Shown here: positions 1 through 5,509 of the stretch, piece after piece
How the letters are laid out: each line of letters begins with the position of its first letter
How positions within the stretch are numbered: position 1 is the first letter of the stretch
Notes under the pieces: generated by a model
Databases searched by the model: none
What the model saw: the letters and a program-made list of their open reading frames with translations, nothing else
Told to the model about the DNA's origin: nothing
Origin: CAIYRG01 sp035632215
GTDB taxonomy: Bacteria > Pseudomonadota > Alphaproteobacteria > Micropepsales > Micropepsaceae
Direction: 5' to 3'
Length of the DNA stretch: 9,740 nucleotides
NCBI GenBank assembly: GCA_035632215.1
Contig: DASQHF010000148.1
Location: 1 to 9,740, forward strand
Position numbers and translations under genes: made by a program

Positions 1-318
1 AAGATCGAGGTTCTTGCCGGGCTGCGCCTTTACTTTCGGCGAGTCGACGAGGCCATAACCGCGCACCCAAACGTCATAGGTGCCCTTGGGAAGATCGGGG
101 ATCAGATAACGGCCCTGATCGTCGGTGACGACGATCTTCACATATCCGGTGGGGAGGTCCTTGGTCTGCGCGATCACCCAGACCCCGGCTTCGGGCCCCT
201 TGGCGCTCGTCACGACGCCGCCGATGTCGTCAGCCGCGACGCGCAATTGTTGGGCTTGTGCTGCACTGGTGAGAGCCGCGAAACTGACGCCGAGCATGGC
301 GATGGCTGTGATGCGCAT
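1..318 (-). CDS. Exported carboxypeptidase-regulatory-like domain protein (3' part beyond window)
   Basis: The first 106 codons of a leftward gene that continues past the left edge with no stop. The ATG at 316-318 is preceded by a GGGGAG ribosome site (323-328, minus strand). Residues 1-22 form a Sec signal peptide: a basic start, a hydrophobic core (IAMLGVSFAALTSA) and a probable cut after AQA. Residues about 32-105 read as a carboxypeptidase-regulatory-like (transthyretin/CNA-B type) beta-sandwich, with the hallmark sequence TDDQGRYLIPDLPKGTYDVWVRGYG. From memory, this N-terminus resembles long periplasmic proteins that carry the beta-sandwich followed by haem-binding CxxCH segments, but that part is not visible here. 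The mature protein should act outside the cytoplasmic membrane. Substrate and function are unknown. It diverges from the beta-propeller gene starting at 501. Confidence 0.82.
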   Translation of the reverse strand, partial: MRITAIAMLGVSFAALTSAAQAQQLRVAADDIGGVVTSAKGPEAGVWVIAQTKDLPTGYVKIVVTDDQGRYLIPDLPKGTYDVWVRGYGLVDSPKVKAQPGKNLDL

Positions 319-322
319 GAAT

Positions 323-454
323 CTCCCCTAAAAGCCTTGGTTGGCGCGACACCTATACCCTAGGGCGCGCCTGAGCGTAAGCGATCAACGTGTGGGCGAA
401 GTGGCGGGGCAAAATTCCTCGTCTTGCCATCATGGATTTGTCGATTTAGGGGAG
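323..454. repeat. 10-bp perfect inverted repeat in the divergent intergenic region
   Basis: CTCCCCTAAA at 323-332 is the exact reverse complement of TTTAGGGGAG at 445-454. The two arms flank most of the 182-base region between the divergent genes. The left arm overlaps the ribosome site of the leftward gene. The right arm lies 13 bases before a TTG that could be misread as the start of the rightward gene. It could be a pair of operator half-sites, or two purine-rich Shine-Dalgarno-like stretches that match by chance. Apart from this and the weak promoter, I see nothing else in 319-500. Confidence 0.4.
352..381 (-). promoter_or_regulatory. Weak candidate promoter for the leftward exported-protein gene
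   Basis: On the minus strand a TATAGG box (352-357) lies 18 bases downstream of CTTACG (376-381). Transcription would begin near 345, leaving a short leader before the ATG at 318. The -35 box matches the consensus at only three of six positions, so this is a suggestion only. Confidence 0.22.
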
Positions 455-500
455 CACCGTTCGTCGATTGAGCAAACCACGGGTCGAAGGGAGCAGTTTC

Positions 501-1691
501 ATGGCCAAGGCCAAGAAGAAGTCCGCGAAGAAGCCGGCAAACGCGAAGGCAAAACGGCCAGCCAAAGCCCGCCAAGTGCTCGTGCTCGTGGCGACGCGCA
601 AGGGCGCCTGGCTCTACAAGGGCGACGCCGGGCGTAAGAACTGGCGCGCGGATGGCCCCCATTTCCTGGGCCACATCATCAACCATCTGGTGCTCGACCC
701 GCGGGATAAAAGAACGCTCCTGGCCGCGGCCAAGACTGGACATCTGGGCCCGACCGTCTTCCGCTCGACCGATATGGGGAAGACCTGGAAAGAAGCAGCG
801 AAGCCGCCTGCCTTCCCGAAAGCCCCAGAGGGCACAAAGGGCCGTACCGTCGACCATACCTTTTGGCTCACGCCCGCGCATCCGAACGAGCCGAACGTCT
901 GGTACGCCGGAACTTCGCCCCAGGGGCTGTTCCGTTCCGAAGATGGTGGCGTGACCTGGGAGCCGTTCTCGACCGTGAACGAAGATCCGCAATACCGCAT
1001 CTGGATGGGAACCGTGCAGGACGGGACGCCCGACGGCCCGAAGATGCATTCCATCATCATCGACCCGCGCGATCCCAAGCACCTCTATTTCGGGATGTCT
1101 GGCGGGGGCGTGCACGAGAGCCTCGACAGGGGAACGACCTGGACGCCGCTCGTCAGCGGCATGGAGGTCGTCGAGGGCTTCGATCCCAAGAACATCATGT
1201 TCCACGATCCCCATTGCGTGCGGCTGTGTCCGAGCAATCCCGACCGTCTTTATCAGCAGAACCATTGCGGGATTTACCGACTGGACCGGCCGGGGACGGA
1301 ATGGGTGCGCATCGGCAAGAAGATGCCCGGCAAGGTCGGAGACATCGGTTTCCCCATGGTGGTGCATCCGCGTGACGACAGAACCGTCTGGGTGTTCCCG
1401 ATGGACGGTCAGACGGTCTGGCCGCGCACGAGTCCCGAAGGAAAGCCCGCGGCATTCGGCACGCGTGACGGCGGCAAAAGCTGGCGGCGCTTAAGTTCGG
1501 GTCTCCCGGAAGGCGCGGCGTGGTGGACGGTGAAGCGCCAAGCGATGACCGCGGACGCGCAGGATCCGGTGGGACTCTATTTCGGCACCACCAGTGGTGA
1601 GCTGTGGGCGAGCCGCGATGAAGGGAAGAAATGGAACCTGATCGCGGGCCATCTCCCCGAAATCTACGCCGTGGAAACCGCGGAGCTGTGA
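501..1691 (+). CDS. Cytoplasmic BNR/Asp-box beta-propeller protein (sialidase-like fold, function unknown)
   Basis: A 396-residue protein. The ATG at 501 is chosen because AAGGGAG (487-493) sits 7 bases upstream; an in-frame TTG at 468 has no well-spaced ribosome site. Five Asp boxes of the type S/T-x-D-x-G-x-x-W are visible: STDMGKTW (89-96), SEDGGVTW (146-153), SLDRGTTW (207-214), TRDGGKSW (321-328) and SRDEGKKW (371-378). These mark the turns of a sialidase/VPS10-like beta-propeller. Annotation pipelines often call such proteins exo-alpha-sialidase, but I do not see the arginine triad and active-site set of a true sialidase, so that label would be unsafe. There is no signal peptide. Residues 1-25 are instead a lysine/alanine-rich, probably disordered tail (starting MAKAKKKSAKKPANAKAK). 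The MoaD-like gene begins 7 bases after the stop, suggesting translational coupling and a shared role. Confidence 0.87.
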   Translation: MAKAKKKSAKKPANAKAKRPAKARQVLVLVATRKGAWLYKGDAGRKNWRADGPHFLGHIINHLVLDPRDKRTLLAAAKTGHLGPTVFRSTDMGKTWKEAAKPPAFPKAPEGTKGRTVDHTFWLTPAHPNEPNVWYAGTSPQGLFRSEDGGVTWEPFSTVNEDPQYRIWMGTVQDGTPDGPKMHSIIIDPRDPKHLYFGMSGGGVHESLDRGTTWTPLVSGMEVVEGFDPKNIMFHDPHCVRLCPSNPDRLYQQNHCGIYRLDRPGTEWVRIGKKMPGKVGDIGFPMVVHPRDDRTVWVFPMDGQTVWPRTSPEGKPAAFGTRDGGKSWRRLSSGLPEGAAWWTVKRQAMTADAQDPVGLYFGTTSGELWASRDEGKKWNLIAGHLPEIYAVETAEL

Positions 1692-1698
1692 TGGGCCG

Positions 1699-1956
1699 AT
1701 GAAGGTCCTCATTCCGACGCCGCTGCGCTCCTACACAGTCGCGCGCGAAGTCGACGCGGAAGGCGCAACAGTTGCCGAGCTCCTCGCCGACCTCGAGCGG
1801 CGCTATCCCGGCATCCGGTTCCGGATGATCGACGAGCAGGACAACATGCGGGCGCATATGCGCTTCTTCGTCAACGGCGAGCAGGTCTTCGACATGGCGC
1901 GCCCGCTCGTCTCCTCCGATTCCATCCAGATCGTCCAGGCGTTGAGCGGAGGATAG
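1699..1956 (+). CDS. MoaD/ThiS-family ubiquitin-like sulfur carrier protein
   Basis: An 85-residue protein of the size and pattern of the beta-grasp sulfur carriers MoaD and ThiS. It has an N-terminal beta strand (MKVLIPTPLRSY), an ATVAELLADLERRYPG helix at about residues 24-39, a VNGEQV turn near 64, an S-D-S-I-Q-I strand and the C-terminal LSGG. In this family the terminal glycine is adenylated by an E1-like enzyme (MoeB/ThiF) and converted to a thiocarboxylate that donates sulfur, for example to molybdopterin, thiamine, cysteine or tRNA. Neither an E1-like enzyme nor a MoaE or ThiG partner lies in the window, so the acceptor is unknown. The start is 7 bases after the stop of the beta-propeller gene, with only a distant GGAG, which points to coupled translation. 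A general molybdopterin role is less likely than a dedicated carrier working with its neighbour. Confidence 0.85.
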   Translation: MKVLIPTPLRSYTVAREVDAEGATVAELLADLERRYPGIRFRMIDEQDNMRAHMRFFVNGEQVFDMARPLVSSDSIQIVQALSGG

Positions 1957-2017
1957 GGGGCTGCGCTTCGTCGAGCGCGGGATTACACTCCTGGCTGCCA
2001 CGAAGAGGAACACCCAC

Positions 2018-2743
2018 ATGGCGCGCAGCGTTCTTGGCCTGTCTGCGATCGCGATTTCGTCGCTTCTGCTTAGCTCCACGGCTTTCGCCGAGGTGCAGCT
2101 GAAATCGGCGACGCTGAATGGCATGAAGGTGAACTACAAAGTCGTGCTGCCGAACAATTTCGATCCGGCCAAAGCCTATCCGGCCGTGCTCGCCTTCCCG
2201 CCCGGCGGACAGGACATGCAGATGGTGGATGTCGGCATCAACGGCAATTACCGCGCTCAGGCCGAGCAGAGGGGCTATATCGTGGTCGAGCCCGAGGCGC
2301 CCAACGGCACGCTCTTCTTCGAAGGCGGCGAGAAGATCTTCCCCGCCTTCATCACCAAGATCCTCGCCGACTACAAGATTGAGAACAACAAGTTCAACAT
2401 CGCTGGAAATTCGAACGGCGGCTTGAGCGCGTTCCTGATCGCGTCGAAATATCCGCAATACGCTGTCTCAGTAACGGGCTTCCCGGGTCTGCTCGACGAT
2501 GCGAGTCCGCAAGGCCTGGCCGCGTTAGGCAAGATGTGCATCCATATGTTCGCGGGCGAGCTCGATTCCGGTTGGCCCGAGGAGATGAGGGCTGAGGCCG
2601 ATAAGCTCAAAGCCGCCGGCTACAACGTCACCTATTCGCTCGAGAAGGGGCAGCCCCACGTCATCCGTACACTGACGGGTGCGGGCGCCAAGCGCCTGTT
2701 CGACCAGTTTGACGCCGCCCGCAAAGGCGCCTGCGCGAAGTAG
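2018..2743 (+). CDS. Exported alpha/beta hydrolase, PHB-depolymerase/esterase-like
   Basis: A 241-residue protein with a clear signal peptide: basic N-terminus, hydrophobic stretch LGLSAIAISSLLL, probable cut after AFA at residue 24. The mature part is an alpha/beta-hydrolase. The nucleophile elbow G-N-S-N-G (130-134) places the catalytic serine at 132. An acid candidate is Asp183 in AGELDSGW, and the histidine is probably His214 in KGQPHVIR. The PPGGQD segment (61-66) after a beta strand would supply the oxyanion hole. The arrangement is like the LpqC/PHB-depolymerase and carboxylesterase families, so the expected reaction is hydrolysis of an ester outside the cytoplasm. No lid or substrate-binding domain is seen and the substrate cannot be named. 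The ATG at 2018 follows AGAGGA (2004-2009). It lies 61 bases after the sulfur-carrier gene and may have its own promoter. Confidence 0.82.
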   Translation: MARSVLGLSAIAISSLLLSSTAFAEVQLKSATLNGMKVNYKVVLPNNFDPAKAYPAVLAFPPGGQDMQMVDVGINGNYRAQAEQRGYIVVEPEAPNGTLFFEGGEKIFPAFITKILADYKIENNKFNIAGNSNGGLSAFLIASKYPQYAVSVTGFPGLLDDASPQGLAALGKMCIHMFAGELDSGWPEEMRAEADKLKAAGYNVTYSLEKGQPHVIRTLTGAGAKRLFDQFDAARKGACAK

Positions 2744-2749
2744 TTCGCG
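2734..2749. terminator. Small palindrome at a convergent gene junction, possible bidirectional terminator
   Basis: CGCGAA (2734-2739) and TTCGCG (2744-2749) form a perfect 6-bp stem with a 4-base loop that overlaps the stop codon of the hydrolase gene. Only 12 bases separate the stops of the two convergent genes. No U-run follows on either strand, so if it terminates transcription it is not a classical intrinsic terminator. Confidence 0.28.
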
Positions 2750-2755
2750 AGGGGG

Positions 2756-4051
2756 CTAAATCGGCTCGCGAATGGACGCGCTTCTTTCTGCGCGGGGAAG
2801 CGTCAGGGTCTTCCCCTCCAAATACGCCGCCAAATGTTCGCTCAAGTCGCGCGCGTCATCGCCCGCACCGTCGATGAGAGCGGACTTGCGCCGGCGCAGG
2901 AACTGCATGCCCATGAGATAGAGGCCGGGCGATGTGCTCACCACGCCGCCGTCGTGGCGGATGTGGCCCTTGCGGTCGAGCACGGGAAGGTTCAGCCACG
3001 AATAGTCGGGCGTGTAACCCGTCGCCCACAGAATCGTCCGGATGCCGTCGCGCGCGAAATCGAGGGTGAGCGTCGGCGATTCTTCGACCCGCGTCGGCGG
3101 CAGACGTTCCGGCAGCGCGACCTCGCGGTCTAAGTCGTGCTCCTTCGCCCAAAGGTCGATCGCGTCCAAAAGCCGGCCCATTTTGAGATCGGAAAGTGCG
3201 CACTGGTTCTTGAGCGAGCCCGAGAATAGCGCCTTGCCGTTGCTGATCGCTGCCAATTTTCCGACGAGCTTTACGCCTTCGGCCGTCAGCGCGTTCAAAT
3301 CCAGCGTCTTGCGCTCATCCGAGCCGGTGAGCTGGAGCGAGGGCACGCGGCGCGCTCGTGTTATGTCCTCGACCTGGTCGTAGCGCTCGTCCCAGACGCC
3401 GGCCACATCCATCCACCACGCGATGTCCTTGCCGCGATAGACGCGCGGCATGCGGATGTGCTCGCCGATAGAGATCGTCACCGGCCGCCCCGAACGGTGG
3501 ATCTCGTCCGCGAGCTGCGTTCCCGTCGCCGAGGCGCCGACAACGAGCACGCCGCCTTCGTCCAGCTGATCCGGATTCTTGTAGTCCATCGAGCTCAAGC
3601 TCGCGACCTGCGATGGTAAGTTCGCGGCCAAAGCCGGCACGCGCGCGATGTTGCAGGCGCCCGTCGCGATAACAACGGTTTTCGCCCGCCGGTCGCCGCG
3701 ATCGGTCTTAACCGCATACGCGTCGCCATCGCGCGCGAGCGAGGTCACACGCGTCTGCGTCTCCACCGGCGCGTCGATCACGCGCGCATAACGGTCCAGG
3801 AAGGCGATGATCTCCGGCATCGTTCGGTAGCCGTCGGGATCGTTACCCTCATACCCAAATCCCGGAAGGCGGCTTTGCCAATTGGGAGTGAGCAGGCGCA
3901 GCGAATCCCAGCGTTCCTTCCGCCAGGAATTCGCGATTAGCCCTCGCTCGAGCACGACGTGCTCGATCCTTCGTTCGGACAAGCACCGGCTCATCGCCAA
4001 GCCGGCGTGCCCGGCGCCGATGACGACGGTCGCGACCTCTTTAGCGGTCAA
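2756..4051 (-). CDS. CzcO-like flavin-dependent monooxygenase / NAD(P)/FAD oxidoreductase
   Basis: A 431-residue flavoprotein of the class B (FMO/Baeyer-Villiger-like) group often annotated CzcO. An N-terminal FAD-binding Rossmann motif G-A-G-H-A-G lies at 12-17, with the ribose-binding acid at the end of the second strand (VVLER). IATGA (128-132) closes the first FAD part. A second Rossmann motif, GASATG (172-177), binds NADPH, and ATGYTPDYSW (343-352) is the typical C-terminal FMO sequence. Such enzymes oxidise small nucleophilic or carbonyl substrates with O2 and NADPH; the substrate here is unknown. The start is TTG at 4051: the preceding in-frame codons are TGA-CAC, and no other start precedes the Rossmann motif. 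It is the second gene of an operon with the OsmC gene, separated by 3 bases, so its translation probably depends on that gene. Confidence 0.85.
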   Translation of the reverse strand: MTAKEVATVVIGAGHAGLAMSRCLSERRIEHVVLERGLIANSWRKERWDSLRLLTPNWQSRLPGFGYEGNDPDGYRTMPEIIAFLDRYARVIDAPVETQTRVTSLARDGDAYAVKTDRGDRRAKTVVIATGACNIARVPALAANLPSQVASLSSMDYKNPDQLDEGGVLVVGASATGTQLADEIHRSGRPVTISIGEHIRMPRVYRGKDIAWWMDVAGVWDERYDQVEDITRARRVPSLQLTGSDERKTLDLNALTAEGVKLVGKLAAISNGKALFSGSLKNQCALSDLKMGRLLDAIDLWAKEHDLDREVALPERLPPTRVEESPTLTLDFARDGIRTILWATGYTPDYSWLNLPVLDRKGHIRHDGGVVSTSPGLYLMGMQFLRRRKSALIDGAGDDARDLSEHLAAYLEGKTLTLPRAERSASIREPI

Positions 4052-4054
4052 GTG

Positions 4055-4615
4055 TCAGTTCACTTCCACCGAGACGTTCGTGGGGTTGGTGATGATGTCG
4101 TAGACGGCGGAACGCTTCTGCGACTGCGCGACGAGCGCTCTGATCTGCTCTGGCGTCGCGTCGGCGTCGATCTTGTATTTGACCTTGATGTCGTCGAAGC
4201 CGTTGCGGACATCGGAATCGATCCCGAGGATGCCCTGAATGTCCATCGAGCCCTCGAGCGTTGCCGCAACCGAGCGGAGCTGAATGCCGCGGTTCTGAGC
4301 CACCGCCGCTATGCCGGCGGTGAGACAGCTCGCCAAGCCGACGAGCACATATTCGACCGGCGTGATGCCATTGTCTTCGGACGCGAAGATGTCCGGGTGG
4401 TCGGCCTCGAAGGAGAATTCCGTCCGGTGCTTCTGCGTGTCGCCGAGCCCGAAGAATTCGCGGATCTTCGAGCGGCTGTGGGTGCCGTTCACCCAGTTGC
4501 AGGTTGCCTTCCATTTGAACTTGGCGCCTTCGGGCGCGTCGGTGAGCGCCGCGCGAGCGCCTAAGAGCGCTTCGACATTGACGCCATTGTTCACTTTCTT
4601 GACTGGCTCAGCCAT
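4055..4615 (-). CDS. OsmC-family protein
   Basis: A 186-residue OsmC/Ohr-fold protein. The ATG at 4613-4615 is chosen because AAGGAG (4623-4628, minus strand) sits 7 bases upstream; a start 27 bases further up would have no ribosome site. Residues 84-110 carry the central helix with T-P-V-E-Y-V-L-V-G-L-A-S-C, putting the peroxidatic-type cysteine at Cys97. In Ohr and OsmC a second cysteine near the C-terminus resolves the sulfenate. Here the equivalent stretch, QKRSAVYDIITNPTNV (166-181), has Ser169 instead. Cys39 is the only other cysteine and is not at a conserved position. The protein may therefore be a one-cysteine peroxidase that needs an external thiol, or a non-peroxidase OsmC relative. 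It shares an operon with the flavoprotein monooxygenase, which suggests linked redox or sulfur chemistry. Confidence 0.87.
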   Translation of the reverse strand: MAEPVKKVNNGVNVEALLGARAALTDAPEGAKFKWKATCNWVNGTHSRSKIREFFGLGDTQKHRTEFSFEADHPDIFASEDNGITPVEYVLVGLASCLTAGIAAVAQNRGIQLRSVAATLEGSMDIQGILGIDSDVRNGFDDIKVKYKIDADATPEQIRALVAQSQKRSAVYDIITNPTNVSVEVN

Positions 4616-4672
4616 CGTCTTGCTCCTTGCCGACTTCCCCATCTGACACGCGGTTCTAACGTGCTCAACGCG

Positions 4673-4700
4673 AGCCTAGGTTGCGCCGCTTAAGAGTCAA
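4673..4700 (-). promoter_or_regulatory. Candidate sigma-70-type promoter of the OsmC-monooxygenase operon
   Basis: On the minus strand TTGACT (4695-4700, inside CTTGACT) is followed after 16 bases by TAGGCT (4673-4678). CTTGAC is the -35 form favoured in alphaproteobacteria; the -10 box is only a partial match. A transcript from here would have a leader of about 50 bases before the OsmC start at 4615. Confidence 0.4.
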
Positions 4701-4732
4701 GGCGGACGCATTTCTGTTACAGTGGAACGCGA

Positions 4733-4951
4733 ATGTCGCCGGAACGAGCTGTGTCGAAAGTCCTGAGCCACGAGGAGATCACGGGTTACGGCCGAGGCGG
4801 CTTCATATCGCCCATTCGCGTGCTCAGCCCCGAGGCCGCGGGCGAAGCCCGGCAATCGGGCGCGAAGGTCGAGCAGACGGTGAAAGAGATCTACGCCTAT
4901 CCCGCCGATGTGGTGAAGCTCGCCGCCGACGCCATCCGTCCGGCGCGGTGA
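4733..4951 (+). pseudogene. 72-codon ORF: N-terminal stub of a PhyH-like dioxygenase joined to a foreign tail
   Basis: A 72-residue frame from ATG 4733. Residues 10-35 (L-S-H-E-E-I-x-x-Y, then GGFISPIRVLSPEAAGEA) match the extreme N-terminus of phytanoyl-CoA-dioxygenase-like proteins, and resemble residues 11-30 of the complete dioxygenase at 5510-7069 (RDRGFVGPVRLMSPE). All metal-binding parts of the fold are absent. The last 25 or so residues (VKEIYAYPADVVKLAADAI) do not belong to that family. By eye they look more like the C-terminal end of tricarboxylate-transporter (TctC/Bug-type) binding proteins, a weak recognition. An internal deletion that fused two genes would explain this. The frame is intact and its stop overlaps the acetyltransferase start (TGATG), so it may still be translated and couple to that gene. 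It could alternatively be a genuine small protein. Confidence 0.5.
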
Positions 4952-5484
4952 TGGCAATTCCCGACCTGCAGCCCACGCTTGTCGGTCCGCGCGTGATCGT
5001 ACGACCCGTGCAGCCCGCCGACTGGCCGGAAACGTTCGCAGCTGCAAGCGATCCGGAAATCTGGGCGCTTCACCCCGCGCGCGATCGCTACACCGAGCCG
5101 GTTTTTCGCGCCTTCTTCGATAGCGCCATCGCATCCGGTTCGGCGTTCGCCTTCGTGGATCGAAAAACCGGCAAGATCATCGGGTCGAGCCGTTATCACG
5201 GCTACGATGCGGCCTTGAGCGAGATCGAGATCGGATGGACGTTCCTCGCACGCTCCTATTGGGGTGGGAGCTACAATCTCGAGATCAAGCGCTTGATGCT
5301 GGCGCACGCCTTCACGTTCGTGGATACGGTCGTGTTCTGGGTTGGCGAAGCAAATCTGCGTTCGCAACGTGCAATGGAGAAGATCGGCGGCGAGCGCCGT
5401 CCAGGCCTCAAGACACGGCTTCTCGACGGCAAGCCCTGCGCGCACGTCGTGTTCGAAATCCGGAAACGAGATTTTGCTCCTTGA
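4951..5484 (+). CDS. GNAT-family N-acetyltransferase, RimJ/RimL-like
   Basis: A 177-residue acetyltransferase starting at ATG 4951, whose first base is the last base of the preceding stop codon. A much longer upstream extension of this frame is open but lacks family similarity. The order of motifs is that of the RimJ/RimL group (Acetyltransf_3): an opening strand-turn LVGPRVIVRPVQPADW (10-25), the strand KIIGSSRY (75-82), EIEIGWTFLARSYWGGSYN (91-109) with the acetyl-CoA pyrophosphate-binding turn, and NLRSQRAMEKIGG (135-147), the C-terminal helix that distinguishes this group. It should transfer acetyl from acetyl-CoA to an amine, perhaps a protein N-terminus or a small molecule; the acceptor is not predictable. 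It ends 25 bases before the convergent dioxygenase gene. Confidence 0.86.
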   Translation: MAIPDLQPTLVGPRVIVRPVQPADWPETFAAASDPEIWALHPARDRYTEPVFRAFFDSAIASGSAFAFVDRKTGKIIGSSRYHGYDAALSEIEIGWTFLARSYWGGSYNLEIKRLMLAHAFTFVDTVVFWVGEANLRSQRAMEKIGGERRPGLKTRLLDGKPCAHVVFEIRKRDFAP

Positions 5485-5509
5485 AAAGGCGATCTCAGGC
5501 GCGACCGAG

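Noticed and set aside
468..500. TTG start 11 codons upstream for the beta-propeller protein
   Set aside because: The nearest GGGGAG is 13 bases away, whereas the ATG at 501 has AAGGGAG at ideal spacing.
360..1367. 335-codon open frame on the minus strand opposite the beta-propeller gene
   Set aside because: No recognisable family, His/Arg/Gly-rich composition typical of antisense GC-rich shadow frames, and fully covered by a gene with five clear Asp boxes.
501..1691. Exo-alpha-sialidase function for the Asp-box protein
   Set aside because: Asp boxes mark the fold, not the activity; catalytic sialidase residues are not visible and the protein has no signal peptide.
1195..2124. 309-codon minus-strand frame spanning the propeller end, the sulfur carrier and the hydrolase start
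   Set aside because: Crosses three better supported genes, is Arg/Ser/Pro-rich and shows no domain; a shadow frame.
1871..2458. 195-codon minus-strand frame opposite the hydrolase
   Set aside because: Low-complexity Arg/Gly/His composition and no motif, while the plus strand encodes a signal peptide and a GxSxG hydrolase.
3959..4564. 201-codon plus-strand frame opposite the OsmC gene
   Set aside because: Mirror-frame artefact; the minus strand has a ribosome site and a clear OsmC fold.
4681..4950. 90-codon upstream extension of the acetyltransferase frame from a TTG
   Set aside because: No family similarity in the extension; it overlaps the PhyH-like frame, and the ATG at 4951 starts exactly where GNAT homology begins.
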